The position numbers and the translations under genes were made by a program. Below the pieces are notes generated by a model. The model was given only the letters and a program-made list of their open reading frames with translations. It was not told where the DNA came from and searched no databases. Shown piece after piece: positions 31,621 through 41,850 of a stretch of 64,000 bases of DNA. The stretch is from Diabrotica undecimpunctata (taxonomy: Eukaryota; Arthropoda; Insecta; Coleoptera; Chrysomelidae), in assembly GCF_040954645.1 (NCBI RefSeq), contig NC_092809.1, positions 76,430,435-76,494,434 of the forward strand, read 5' to 3'. Each line of letters opens with the position of its first letter. Position 1 is the first letter of the stretch.

Positions 31621-32993
31621 CGGCGGAGGTCGGCAATCATCATAGCTATTCGAACTTTTGAGACGGCTGCTCTGAAAAGTTCATTTGATGTACATCCGTA
31701 CCACTCTCTCAGGTTGCGCAGCCATGACATTCTACGCCTCCCTATGCTTCTCTTTCCTTGGATCTTTTCCTGCATGATCAGTTGGAGCAAGGTGTATTTC
31801 TCTCCACGTGTAATATGTCCGAGATATTCCAATTTTTTTGTTTTTATTGAATTTAAAATTTCCATTTCTTTGTTCATCCTTCTCAGAACCTCTTTGTTTG
31901 TGACGTGTTCTGTCCATGATATTTTCAGAATTCTTCTGTACACCCACAGCTCAAATGATTCCAGTTTTTTCATTGATGTAGCATTCAAGGTCCAAGATTC
32001 CATTCCATAAAATAAGGTCGAAAAAACATAGCACCTCGCCAACCTAACTCTTAGTTCCAGTTTTAAATCCCTGGTACATAGAACTCTTCTCATTTTGTTG
32101 AAATTTGCTCTAGCCTTTTCTATTCTTATTTTTATCTCCTGATTGTAATCATTTGTGGAGTTAATCATTGTTCCCAGGTATGCATATTTGTCCACTTGTT
32201 CGACGTTGGTTTCGTTTATTAGAAGACTCTCGTTATTTCTTTGAGTTTTCGATATTCTCATAAATTTCGTCTTCTTGACATTCATTGTTAGACCATACTC
32301 TTTTCCATACTCTGATATTCTGGTCACCAGTCTCTGAAGATCTTCAATGTTTTCGGCTAAAATCACAGTGTCGTCCGCATATCTAATGTTGTTAATGGGA
32401 ACTCCATTTACCTTTATTCCAGCTGTTTCACCCTCAAGAGCTTTTTTCAGGACCTCTTCGGAGTAGGCGTTGAAAAGAATTGGCGACAATACGCATCCCT
32501 GTCTTACTCCACATCTAATTTCAATTTCTTCTGACAGCTGTTCGTTAACACGTACTTTTGCTCGCTGTTTATAGTATAAATTTGATATGATCCTGAGGTC
32601 GTTGTAGTCAATCTTTTTTGATTTCAGGACATTCATTAAATGTTCATGTCGTACTTTATCGAATGCTTTATTATAGTCAATAAAACATGCGTATATATCT
32701 TGATTGACGTCCAGGCATCTTTGTATTAGTATATTAAGTGAAAAAAGAGCTTCACGTGTTCCTAGGCCTTTGCGGAAACCAAATTGTGTATGATTAACGT
32801 CTATGTCCAGTTTGTGATATATTCGGTTATGGATGACTTTAAGTAGTAACTTTAGCGTATGAGACATTAAGCTAATGGTGCGGTAATCGCTGCATTCTCT
32901 TGCGTTTTTCTTTTTAGGGAGACAAATAAAAATAGATGTTAACCACTCTTTGGGTAATACGCCTGAACTATAAATTTGGTTCAAAAGTGTCAC
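31605..32993 (-). CDS. RTE-A reverse transcriptase, main part
   Basis: 462 open codons without a stop. RT landmarks: SGVLPKEWLTSIFICLPKKK at 10-29; YRTISLMSHTLKLLLKVIHN; FGFRKGLGTREALFS near 71-85; CFIDYNKAFDKVRH near 103-116 (first Asp); [30 protein letters not shown] near 203-214 (YADD Asp pair); KYAYLGTMIN; and the tail SWLRNLREWYGCTSNELFRA. It is a target-primed RT in an element that has lost its 5' half. The open frame over 1.4 kb suggests a young copy, disrupted only by the small insert upstream. Confidence 0.9.
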   Translation of the reverse strand: MTLLNQIYSSGVLPKEWLTSIFICLPKKKNARECSDYRTISLMSHTLKLLLKVIHNRIYHKLDIDVNHTQFGFRKGLGTREALFSLNILIQRCLDVNQDIYACFIDYNKAFDKVRHEHLMNVLKSKKIDYNDLRIISNLYYKQRAKVRVNEQLSEEIEIRCGVRQGCVLSPILFNAYSEEVLKKALEGETAGIKVNGVPINNIRYADDTVILAENIEDLQRLVTRISEYGKEYGLTMNVKKTKFMRISKTQRNNESLLINETNVEQVDKYAYLGTMINSTNDYNQEIKIRIEKARANFNKMRRVLCTRDLKLELRVRLARCYVFSTLFYGMESWTLNATSMKKLESFELWVYRRILKISWTEHVTNKEVLRRMNKEMEILNSIKTKKLEYLGHITRGEKYTLLQLIMQEKIQGKRSIGRRRMSWLRNLREWYGCTSNELFRAAVSKVRIAMMIADLRRGDGT

Positions 32994-33015
32994 TAAAACA
33001 TCAATGTGCTTCTCA

Positions 33016-33139
33016 ATAGAACGATTTCCGAAGTGGAAATTGAAACGTTAATAAATGTATTTTAACCTTTAATTGTGGCTTATTCCCATTTAAATATTAA
33101 TTAATTTAAAATGCCACAAGAAAATAGCTTCAGAACAAT
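33016..33139 (+). mobile_element. 124-bp insertion with 13-bp target duplication
   Basis: AATGTGCTTCTCA is duplicated at 33003-33015 and 33140-33152, and both copies fit the RTE-A frame. The insert begins ATAGAACGATTTCCGAAGTG and contains GATTTCC/GGAAAT arms followed by GAAACGT and AATAAATG. This resembles the 3' half of a hammerhead-like motif as in Penelope 3' tails, followed by AT-rich UTR. It is probably a 5'-truncated PLE or a SINE-like derivative. Confidence 0.8.
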
Positions 33140-33772
33140 AATGTGCTTCTCATCTAGAATTTTTAGGATTTCTATAGGAAGCATATCTGGTCCAGGGCTT
33201 TTCCCGCTCTTCATTGTTTTTAATGCGTGCAATATTTCTTCTTTTGTAATATATGGACCTATTTCTTCTGACGTAAGTTCTATGTGCTCCAGATCTCCTC
33301 TTTCATCATCGAACAATTCATCGATATATTCTGCCCATCTTTGTATTTTCTCGTCCGTATGTGTTATAGCAGTACCGTGTCTATCCAGAATTGCACAAGT
33401 GGGATTTTGTTTTCTTAGTCCTGCCAGTTCTTTGACTTTCTTGTGTAGGTTAAACAGATCATATTTATTTTGAAGGTCTTCGATCTCTTTGCATTGCTCT
33501 TCAAAGTATTTTTCTTTTGCCTGCTTTATCGTCTTTCTAATCTCGTGGTTTATCACTCTGTATTTATTGTTATCCTTGTTTTTAAATTGTCTCCGTTGTT
33601 CCATCATATTGAGTATCTCGTCATTCATCCATTCCTCTTTTCTCCTTGAGGAAGTCTTTAATATTTCTTTACAGGGTTCCAGTAGACAATCTTTTAGTCG
33701 ATTCCAGTACTCGTCAATATCGTTGATGTTTGTTGATAGTGTTTTTAATATATTTTCTTCGCATTTTTGCAC
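33101..33772 (-). CDS. RTE-A linker and RT start
   Basis: 223 codons: EEWMNDEILNMMEQRRQFKN (linker, equivalent to the W.N.E....E...K motif), YFEEQCKEIEDLQNKYDLFN, the RWAEYIDELFDDERGDLEHI box, and TMKSGKSPGPDMLPIEILKI entering the RT. The last few residues lie in the 124-bp insert, and the frame truly continues at 32993. It belongs with the RT ORF downstream on the same strand. Confidence 0.85.
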   Translation of the reverse strand: MQKCEENILKTLSTNINDIDEYWNRLKDCLLEPCKEILKTSSRRKEEWMNDEILNMMEQRRQFKNKDNNKYRVINHEIRKTIKQAKEKYFEEQCKEIEDLQNKYDLFNLHKKVKELAGLRKQNPTCAILDRHGTAITHTDEKIQRWAEYIDELFDDERGDLEHIELTSEEIGPYITKEEILHALKTMKSGKSPGPDMLPIEILKILDEKHIIVLKLFSCGILN

Positions 33773-34225
33773 CCAAAGTTATAAACAAACTAACCTAAAA
33801 ACTTTTGTAACCACAGTTTCCCCGGTATCGCCGTCCACAGTTGCACCGATCATATGTCATATCTGGGTAACTGTGGACTCCTTCTTAATTACCAAACTAT
33901 TCTTCTCATACTCCGGTTACTCAGCGCTAGATGGCGCCTGAAGTTTACTTTCAGAAGCATTTATTGAAAATTAGCACTGCTTCTGTACTGAACCAAGTTT
34001 TTTCTCAACTACTACGCAATTTACTTAGATCAAAACATGACGGTCGGAGTTTTAGTTGCTAATTGAATTTTTGTTTTGGTAGCTGATGTCTAAAGAATTT
34101 CTCACTAGTTACTACCAGAGAGATTAAACAAGTATGTACTGTAAACTTTATAAGATCTTGTTAATTAAAAAAACATTAATGGGTGCCACAGTTACCATAA
34201 ACCACAGTTAACCCATTTCACCTTA

Positions 34226-34880
34226 TCTTACGTGGTTTCGACACCGTATGTGTATATATCGCGGTCGCGGAACTCAGCACGGCCGAAATTAACAAAAACA
34301 ATGAGTTGCTATAAAGTTATTGTTAAAAAATCTTTGGGATCCTATAAAATGGAGTTTTAAGCTAAATTGGATGATTACTAAACCTAAAAAATGTTTCGCC
34401 GAATTATCGAGTCTTGGAAATGGCTATTGTCGCCCCTTTTAAGACCTTAAATTGTTTATAACTCGAAAACGACGCCTTTAAAAGAAAAGTTGCTAAGACC
34501 ATTTTTTGCTCAGAATAAGTCAATTAACCTAAAAAACTTACTATGGACAAAAAAAAATAATTTTACAATTTATTTAAAACATTTGTGAACATCATTTTCT
34601 CTTGGCAACATGCACTTTTGCATAAGAGGACTATTTTAAATAAGATTGTGCAAAAATATGAATTGAGAATATTTTTCCTAGTCAGTGCGCCCACACTACC
34701 CGGATTATAATAAATATGCGAGGCAAATTCAAATAACTAATAAATTTAATTACAATTACCGTTACAGTTACAATTTCTCATAATATATTATATATAAATA
34801 CGGCGAGTTTTTAAAGAAATACTCTATTTATAGTATATATTTATAATAATCTATTTATAGATCTTTGAGCGTACTATTTA
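34226..34880. other. no recognisable gene
   Basis: AT-rich, nothing identified. Confidence 0.6.
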
Positions 34881-34884
34881 TAGA

Positions 34885-35385
34885 TCTTTAAGCGTACGAT
34901 ACAGTCCCTAAACAAGAGCTATGGAGATGTATGAGAGAGAAATGGGTTCCTGAGAACTACGTAAAGGCTCGTAAAAGATTTGTATAAGGGAGCATACACC
35001 AAAGTAAGGACTTGTGTCGGATTGACCAAAAGTTTTTCAGTGACGGTTTGTTTGCATTAAGACTCTTTACTGAGTTCTTTACTGTTTAATCTTGTTATGG
35101 ATTTACAGTGAAAGTAAGGGAGGGGTACCTTGCTCAATGCTCTTTTCTGATAATATCGTATTAGTAGAGGAGAGCAACGAAGAGCTATTGAAGAGGGAGG
35201 ACTTAAGATTAGCAGATCGAAAACGAAGTATAAGTGGTTAGGAGGTACAGAAATGGTTGGGAACATAAATTTGCTTGAAGAAAAACTAGGAAGAGTAATA
35301 GAATTTATATATCTTTCAGCTTTACCTAATACCTTACTTAACAGCGACCCCTGAAAAGGGAAAAGCTGAGAAAGAAGAAGACATA
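34885..35385 (+). pseudogene. RTE-like (family F) RT fragment
   Basis: Frames give VPKQELWRCMREKWVPENYV, DLYKGAYTKVRTCVGLTKSF, SVTV, then after a shift MLFSDNIVLVEESNEELLKR, where the expected catalytic FADD reads FSDN. It ends with the family 3' tail AGCGACCCCTGAAAAGGG then AAAGCTGAG and GAAGAAGA, shared with the copy ending at about 47775. The thumb and C-terminal region between motif and tail is missing. Confidence 0.75.
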
Positions 35386-35855
35386 TGAATAGAAAAGAAA
35401 ATCACTCAATAAGGAGAGTTGAAAGAGTAAAAGGAAAATGCAACTAAAGATCTGGTAAGAAAGAACAAAAGAAATGAATCTGGGGATAAGATTAATAATG
35501 ACTATTATTATTGATATGACTTAAATATAAAATATATGCAGGAATGCTGTTAAAGAATCTATCTTTATATATGAATGTATACAGTTAATGATAAACCAAT
35601 CTTAATTCAATTGTTAAAGCTCGGATGAATCGAAAACAATGAAGGAGTATAGGTAAATATGGTTAGGGCATATGTATAGAAAAAGAAAACTCAATAATGG
35701 GAATTGTTCAGTTTCGAATTCCTGGAAGAAGTACAAAAAATGCAATGAAAGATCTTGTAGAAAAGAACTAAAGAGACGCATCTGGAGGCAAGATTATTAT
35801 TGATACAATCTAAAGATAAAACGTGTGCAGGAATGCTGAAGCTATATTATAGGTA
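35381..35855 (+). repeat. two diverged tandem copies, ~285-bp period
   Basis: Copy 1 (about 35381-35664) and copy 2 (from about 35665) share ordered blocks: ATGAATAGAAAAAGAAAA-like starts, AAAGATCT.GTA, GAATC/GCATCTGG, TGCAGGAATGCTG and CAGTTAATGATAAACCA. Copy 2 is interrupted at 35854 by a Tc1 element and resumes at 37470. The CRNAE-like end suggests they derive from the C-terminus of a non-LTR ORF. Confidence 0.65.
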
Positions 35856-36185
35856 CAGATGGTTCCTAAAAAAACTGATACGACTATTAGTAGGATTTGC
35901 TGATAATTTTCAGCAGTGTATTTGATTGGTCTGACATTATTTTATATTTATTATGATAGACAAATAATAAAATAAACAAACAAACAACAAACAATTGACT
36001 GCATATGTTAATTCATAAATTGTAATAATTATTAAGGTCTAAATTTGATATTGTTTTTGAATTCCTGCATTTTATACAGAGTATAAAAATGATAGTTTTT
36101 ACATAAAATAGGATTGTTGTTATTATTTTTATTATTATTAAGGAATAAAACAAACGACTTAACTCAACAATATAATAATACAAGA

Positions 36186-36300
36186 ATTGTAACCAATTTA
36201 AAAAAAAACTGCACACCATCAGAGGCAGCAAAACAATTTAATATTGCATGAAACAAGAAACTCTCGAAAGAAAGCGAGGGTCTGGAAGACCAAAACTATA
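36186..36300 (+). pseudogene. inverted Tc1 HTH scrap inside the Tc1 element
   Basis: On the plus strand, CTPSEAAKQFNIA and, in another frame, KQETLERKRGSGRPKL match the Tc1 N-terminal HTH and the ETLERK.G.G.PK block of the same element's transposase, but in the opposite orientation and from a diverged relative. The middle of the HTH is missing. Confidence 0.5.
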
Positions 36301-37341
36301 CTAAATTGAGGTGCGTAAAAATAAAATTAATATTTTGTAATATCTCCATCAGCATTGATAACAGCTTGTATTCTTCGGTCCATCTGCGTGAAAGGAACGA
36401 TGAAATTGTCTTCTTCAGAGAGCTCTTCCCAAACCTGTAGTATACCGTGCCACAGCTCTCCAGCATTTTGAGGTACAAAATTCCCCCAGGCCCCACACAT
36501 TCTCGATTGGGTTTAAATCTGGACTGTAGGTGGGGCATGGTAAAGTTTCGATGTTGTTATTCTGCAGCCACTGGTTTATTATATTAGCAGTGTGAACAGG
36601 ACAATTATCTTGTTGGAGAACAAAATTATTTTCTGGATACAACTGTTCTACACTGGGAAACATGATGTTTCCTAGATTATTCAGATAAGTCTGCCCAACA
36701 AACCTGCCATCAATACGCCATACCATTCCCATTCCTCTAGATGAAATCCATCCGCATACATTGACGCTAAAATGACCAGCTGCTTGATATCTATCAACAT
36801 ATAGAGGATTAAATATATTATTATCTGGTCTATACACCCCAATTTTGCCATTTTAGATTGAAAAATTTTCTAATCTGTAAATATTACCCTGTCCCAAAAA
36901 TCTTTATTTTGTACCTGATGGTTTAAAGCAAATATAAGTCTTGATTGCTTCTACTGTGGTGTAAGAGCTTGTTTTTTTTGCTGCAGTTCGGTACCTAAGA
37001 CGCTATGCTTTAATTCTGCGCTAAGTGGTTGTCTTTCTTCCCGGAAACTGTGACATAATCCTTGCAGTTTTCGCATCTTTAAAACGATTCTCTTCTAATT
37101 TCTCCAAAAGCGTATGATCTTCATGAGCGGTAGATATTTTTGGTATTCCAAAGCCTTGCTTTCTTTCGAGAGTTTCTTGTTCTTTCCATCTTTTAGTAAT
37201 ATTAAAAACTGTTGTTCTGCTTACGTTAAATAGATTCGCTACGGCAGATAGTGACCAGCCATCTTCTAATTTCGTTCCAATTCTTGATTTTACTTCTTTG
37301 CTAGCATGTGAAGCCATTTTTTGAGTTTGAACATCTGACAA
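36296..37341 (-). pseudogene. Tc1-like transposase, DD34E
   Basis: The start is ATG 37341 or 37317. The N-terminal HTH reads SLSAVANLFNVSRTTVFNIT then KRWKEQETLERKQGFGIPK. After a frameshift comes HQVQNKDFWDRVIFTD followed by a stop where Glu is expected, so the first catalytic Asp is present but the frame is cut. The remaining domain has NNFVLQQDNCPVHTANII (second Asp) and PTYSPDLNPIENVWG with the catalytic Glu 34 residues later. The last part shifts frame near 36420. At least one stop and two shifts: inactive. Confidence 0.88.
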
Positions 37342-37469
37342 ATTTTAAGATTTGGCAGAGACAGTGACAGTATGTAAATAATAAGTATTTATCCTTCAAA
37401 ATATACTGCTCAGTTTTCTACAAAATGCGTTTCAAGAGTCGTATCAGTTTTTTTTAGGAACCGGCTGTA

Positions 37470-38365
37470 TATAAATGCAGTTAATGATAAACCACCATAT
37501 TATTTTAATTTTCATTAAATTGTTAGACCATGGCATTTTAAAATAAAAAATAAAAAAAGGAAATTATTTTATTCATTATTTAAAATACTTCTTCCTATAA
37601 CACCTCTTTTAAAAGCAAAACACAAAAGCGATAAGATTCATTGTTTTTTAATCCCGCTTTGGAAATACTCCGATCAGAGAATATAAATTGCTTTAAACGG
37701 AGTAAGGCGGTACTCAAAATTCAGATTTCTTAGGTAGGATTCCGCAAACAAAATTCTGCTCCCTTTGATGAGATAACTTTCCCAAATTTCAATGAAATTA
37801 TAAATTCAAGCATCATTGACATTTCCTAATTCCATCTGTTGAATCTCTTTTTTCAGGCTATTGAATCACAATTATGCTGAGCTTAAGGTGCCAGCTTTTC
37901 ATCGGCCCCCATTTCCTGAGTCTTCTTCCTTCTTACTCGCCTTTATTAAAATTACGTCGGGTTATGGAATTCGAAATTAAAGATGGAAATAACTGCCACA
38001 AGGTAGCCAAGGTAGCAAAGCTTGCGGTTGACTCTTGGTTTCAATTTAATTTTATTATATTGTTTATTATAAACAAAAAGTTGTGTGTTAGTGCAAAGTT
38101 AAATTACAAAATGTTTGAAGTGGATTTGTGTTTTTCTGACGTGAATCTTTTATTTAAATTTTAAACTCAATATAATACAGCGATATTTTGACAAAAATGT
38201 ATTTATATAATTTTTGCTATATTAATTTCAATAAACTGTGTTGATTGTGTTAATTTTTTCTTTAGTTGTAACTTCTGTACGATCTTTTATCTTCGTTAAT
38301 TTGTCATTGATATATTTTGATCTTCCATGTTTTATGCCGGGTAGTGTTTTCCTTTTTTGTCACAC
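37470..38365. other. end of tandem repeat, then no recognisable gene
   Basis: The first ~60 bases finish the second tandem unit. A 96-codon ORF at 37874 has no recognised domain. Confidence 0.55.
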
Positions 38366-38381
38366 TGCAAAAGAAAGGGAG

Positions 38382-38664
38382 AATGATCAGATATCAGAAT
38401 GGGCAGAATATATCGACGAACTGTTCGATGATAAAAGAAGAGATCTGGAGCACACAGAACTTACGTCAGAAGAAATAGGTCCATATATTACAAAAGAAGA
38501 AATATTATACGCATTAAAAACAATGAAGAAGCACCAAAGAAGAACCAATGAAGTGGAAAAAGCCCTGGACCTGACGTGCTTCCTATAGAAATCCTAAAAA
38601 TTCTAGATGAGAAGCAAATTGTTTAGTGACACTCTTAAACCAAATTTATAGTTCAGGCGTATTA
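38382..38664 (+). pseudogene. RTE-A copy 2, 5' piece
   Basis: NDQISEWAEYIDELFDDKRR, LTSEEIGPYITKEEILYALK and, after a shift, PGPDVLPIEILKILDEKQIV then FIVQAY match the RTE-A linker and RT start. It is cut at CCCAA (38665-38669) by the BEL/Pao element and resumes at 45036. AAAGAAAGGGAG occurs at 38370-38381 and again at 46380-46391, the target duplication of this RTE-A copy. Confidence 0.9.
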
Positions 38665-38669
38665 CCCAA

Positions 38670-39723
38670 TGTTGCGTTCTGCACATACGATGACCTCAAT
38701 ATAACAATTGGGGTCATCCTGAAGGGGGAGAGAAGATATTTTGTTCAATCTAGAACACGCTGGTTTCCCCCTTTTTAGATTGAGTATGTATATTCACATA
38801 AAGAAAAGAAATGAAAACCAGTGGACTGTATAAAACTCTATTTTAAACAAGAAGGTGAAATTAAACATAAATACACATAACCCAATATACAACTATAAAT
38901 AAGGAAGAATATATTACTTAAAAGAAGAAGAATATATGTAGTACAAACTTAAATATTAATCAATACGTAACGACACACAAAAAGAGAACCATAAACAAAC
39001 CATAGATAGAAATAATATTATACAAAAAAGAAATAAAAATATGAATATATATATCATATAAAAAAATTGATATAAAAATTATATCAAACTCAACTCAAAT
39101 TATATATTCAAATACAAATATTTAAACTCAATTCAAATTATAATCGGGAATGACATATTACAAAAAATAAGAATAGAGTAAATACTACACAAAACAAAAC
39201 AAAATGTCCAATTGACAACGTTTAATGTTCTGAATAAAGTTCAAAAGTTCAAAATCGCGACACAATATGTAATAATTGGGCACCAAATAAACGTACTTAG
39301 CCCATGCAGCAACAAAATTATGGTATTGTTCCTTACCCAATGAGAAGATGGCACTCCGGCCACCGCAAAAAATATGTCTTCACCGACGAATAACAGGAAC
39401 CACAAAATTCCTAATGTAACTTTTCTGCATCAAAACGACTTCCTCGGTCAAAGGACCGATGCTAAGTGTCTTAAGGTACTCTTAACCCAAACGCACACAC
39501 ATGTGTGTGGTTTGAGAGATAAAACTCGACTCTGATTGTGTAGATGCATCGCTTATCTCGAATACACATCTGTGTCATTTTGCAGATTGCCCGTCTCGTA
39601 GCATGTAGTTTTTAACCCAGATGCACCCTTGTACATGAAATCTTGATATACGGGGAGAATCAAAACTACCAGAAAAGTCTTAATATTTAATAAATGTTTA
39701 TTAACAGTTGCGAAACTGCAACA
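38670..39723 (-). repeat. 3' LTR of BEL/Pao element
   Basis: 1054 bp, TGTTGC...GCAACA at the ends. It matches the LTR at 43980-45035 except for a 2-bp TA length change and two substitutions (CTACAC/CTACAG and GGCACTCC/GGCAATCC). It contains the perfect palindrome ACACACATGTGTGT. On the minus strand an AATAAA lies near its start. Confidence 0.95.
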
Positions 39724-39736
39724 TTCTCCCCGCGTT
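39724..39736 (-). other. polypurine tract
   Basis: On the minus strand GCGGGGAGAA directly precedes the TG of the 3' LTR, as expected for the plus-strand primer site. Confidence 0.75.
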
Positions 39737-40078
39737 GGCATACGTGCCAATAAAACATAACTGTACTTTGCACTCCCGACGCACTGTACAAACACTTCTT
39801 CGGTTACGAAACGAACGCCACACTTACAAGAATACGAAAAGTTATACATTTACAAAAGACTACAAAGAACAATAACTTATACATAAAACAATAAACTTAT
39901 ACAACAAACGATAATAGAATAGAAATACATAACTACATACTAAATATACTACAATTATACAATTATCAGTACTATACATAAAACAAATAGGAGATTTCCT
40001 CTCTTATAGGAAGTGCATTCCTCTATTATCCTAGGGTACAATACATGAACTTGACGCCATCGAGATGTGACTACTCAA

Positions 40079-40400
40079 GCGAATCCTCAGGATATCATGG
40101 ACGGACCAGTTAACCAACGGGACCGTATGAAAAAGAACGAGGAAAGAAAGAAAAGTGATGTATATCTTAGAAGGCAACAATCAGGATGTCTCGGACACCT
40201 ATGAGAGACGGCACTCAATATAAATACTACAAATAACCTTCTAATAGTTCTCGACAAGCAAGGAAATGGGAGAAGACAAATATCCTGGTTAACAAACATA
40301 AGGAAATGGTTCTCCGCAACAACAAATAAGTCAAGGGCAAATAAACAGAATATTTTGAGCCGGAATGGCCACTAAAATATTCGAAACGAATAAGCAGCAA
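40079..40400 (+). pseudogene. RTE C-terminal scrap inside the BEL/Pao element
   Basis: Plus-strand frames read RILRISWTDQLTNGTV, RRQQSGCLGHL, then GNGRRQISWLTNIRKWFSAT and NKSRANKQNIL. This is the RTE tail (RRILRISW.D..TNE.V, Y.GH, RRR.SWL.NIRKW). It is antisense to the BEL/Pao element and lies in its 3' region, so the host element carried it when it transposed. Confidence 0.7.
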
Positions 40401-40719
40401 AGGCAAAAGAAATATCGTATGAATTATAACACTGTCCCTAGATATTAGCAGTCTACCTGGACAGATATAATCACGACTAAAATGTAAATTGAAGAAACTA
40501 TATTCTTCCATAAGCTTTATCCATACAAGATAATTATGATAATTTAAAGAACAATAAGCAAATTATCCCAGGTTGAGACTCAGCTCCATCTCATAAAAAG
40601 GCAGTGAATAAGCTAGTAGTAGACTTAGTCAATTAGAATAAATCAAAATTACGATAAATAAGAAATAAAGAGAATAGATAAAATATGAACATTATACTAT
40701 TCAATAAACAAGGCTTTTT

Positions 40720-41784
40720 TTACATAAAAAGGCAATTTTGAAGGCAATTTTGAAACGAACGAAAAACAAAAATGGTGTGGCTCCGAAAAATTCTTTGTAC
40801 CTTAAAGAATTCGTACAATGTCAATAGAAAATGTCTTAACTCTCCAAACGTTAAAACCGTTATTTTAATATAACGTGGCGCAAATACAGGAACAAATAAA
40901 GCTACGCAAGCTTTAAGCAAAAAATATATCCCATAATCTATGGCAATAAAAAGAAATCTCGAACAGGTAACACAATGATGGATGGGACTCTCAACATTAT
41001 AAAATGTGCAACAACTAAGTTCGAAATGATCTCTACAATTGGACGTACCTTGGGGCCCTACATGGCCCAACTGTACGTGTGTTTTAAAGATCTTTAAACC
41101 AACTAGATTGTTCGAAGAAAGAAGAAAATGATGCTTTTGAGCATAAGGAATGGTAGCATTCCTCAACATACCGCTAACTGTCGTACGGTGAATAATTTCC
41201 TCTGGAAATAAATTCGGAATATCAAACTGATTATCCGGATTGGCAATACCGGATGGCAACGATTTCAATATACGAGGTAACGAGAGACTTTTTAAGTCTT
41301 GAACAATAAGCAATTCAGCTTGCTTTTTACGAACGTTTCTGATGAAACAAAACACAAATGCCTTTACTCGGCGTAAACGAGAAAGATAGGAGTACATTTT
41401 TAACATATGTACTCCGAATGCTAAATCTAGAGATGGGTGTAATGCAACTCTAGGAACTTTTGACCGAATTATGGTCGCAATATCTAAGTTAATAGCTTCT
41501 TTAGAATTGTCTCTGTCACGAGACGAAAAGAATTTTATCTCACAATGCCAAGATTTTGATCGAGCAAATGTATCGGGGTTAGCTCCCCGCGAAGCTGTAT
41601 CGGCAGCGTCATCATCAGACACCCCATCATGTAAGTCGTGCAAAGAAAAATCCTTGGGCAAGGATGGAATATTAGAATGGACCTGAGGCCCAGAGAGAGG
41701 TACATCATTAAAGGATAGCCCCGTAGAAGAACTCGCGTTTGTATGAGCGTCACGAGTCTTGTAGGACTCTCTATCATTTACCAC
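40720..41784 (-). CDS. integrase remnant of BEL/Pao element
   Basis: 354 codons in frame with the gag-like ORF upstream, separated from it by one TGA and a short run. The N-terminal third is Ser/Asp-rich. Then YLSRLRRVKAFVFCFIRNVR matches the S...LLR..A...RFI.N.R region before Pao integrase; FKTHVQLGHVGPQ, CRDHFELSCCTFY and PIHHCVTCSRF match the H2C2 zinc-binding module; IAIDYGIYFLL and KACVALFVPVFAPRYIKITV match the start of the integrase core with its first Asp. The other two catalytic residues are not present. Protease, RT and RNase H, which should lie between, are deleted. Confidence 0.7.
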   Translation of the reverse strand: MVNDRESYKTRDAHTNASSSTGLSFNDVPLSGPQVHSNIPSLPKDFSLHDLHDGVSDDDAADTASRGANPDTFARSKSWHCEIKFFSSRDRDNSKEAINLDIATIIRSKVPRVALHPSLDLAFGVHMLKMYSYLSRLRRVKAFVFCFIRNVRKKQAELLIVQDLKSLSLPRILKSLPSGIANPDNQFDIPNLFPEEIIHRTTVSGMLRNATIPYAQKHHFLLSSNNLVGLKIFKTHVQLGHVGPQGTSNCRDHFELSCCTFYNVESPIHHCVTCSRFLFIAIDYGIYFLLKACVALFVPVFAPRYIKITVLTFGELRHFLLTLYEFFKVQRIFRSHTIFVFRSFQNCLQNCLFM

Positions 41785-41850
41785 TGCAACAGGTGGAAGG
41801 GAATACGCAATACTGCTAAGGCCCGTAGGTAACGCCTTAGGGACAGTATC

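Larger units (their letters stand above)
31595..33772 (-). mobile_element. RTE-A retrotransposon copy nested in pogo-like element
   Basis: 5'-truncated: the endonuclease is absent and it begins near the linker MQKCEENILKTLSTNINDID. It ends at the tail GGCACTTG followed by an A/GA-rich end, as in the second RTE-A copy (ends 46379). The target on the far side is the N-terminal coding region of the pogo-like transposase. A 124-bp foreign insert splits its frame at 33016-33139. I could not define the target duplication of this copy. Confidence 0.85.
29359..34223 (-). mobile_element. pogo-like DNA transposon with nested retroelement
   Basis: Left end AGGTGAAGTGGGGTATCTGTGG and right end (complement) AGGTGAAATGGGTTAACTGTGG are inverted repeats, with TA on both outer sides (29357-29358, 34224-34225). 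GTAACTGTGG-like motifs are scattered inside both ends: at least four at 29370-29690 and at least five at 33810-34215, in both orientations, and could be transposase binding sites. The transposase gene runs on the minus strand (31620 to 29812). An RTE-A copy (31595-33772) sits between its start and the right end. Without that insertion the element would be about 2.7 kb. Confidence 0.85.
35856..37467 (-). mobile_element. complete Tc1-type transposon
   Basis: 1612 bp. The ends are inverted repeats: CAGATGGTTCCTAAAAAAAC and, at the right, the complement of CAGCCGGTTCCTAAAAAAAA, both leading into TGATACGACT. TA is on both outer sides (35854-35855, 37468-37469). A broken DD34E transposase lies on the minus strand. 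It is inserted in the second unit of a tandem duplication, whose sequence resumes after the right end. Confidence 0.88.

Noticed and set aside
31609..32010. Antisense ORFs over RTE copies (also 33111-33941, 10660-11271, 56634-57038, 46035-46262)
   Set aside because: They are shadows of the RTE frames on the other strand, with no domain of their own.
39724..39760. Primer-binding site for a plus-strand LTR element
   Set aside because: The sequence after the left LTR does not match a tRNA 3' end. The tRNA-Tyr match lies beside the other LTR, so the element is on the minus strand.
39553..39849. 98-codon minus ORF across the LTR boundary
   Set aside because: It overlaps the 3' LTR and purine tract, is repeated in part in the other LTR, and has no recognised motif.
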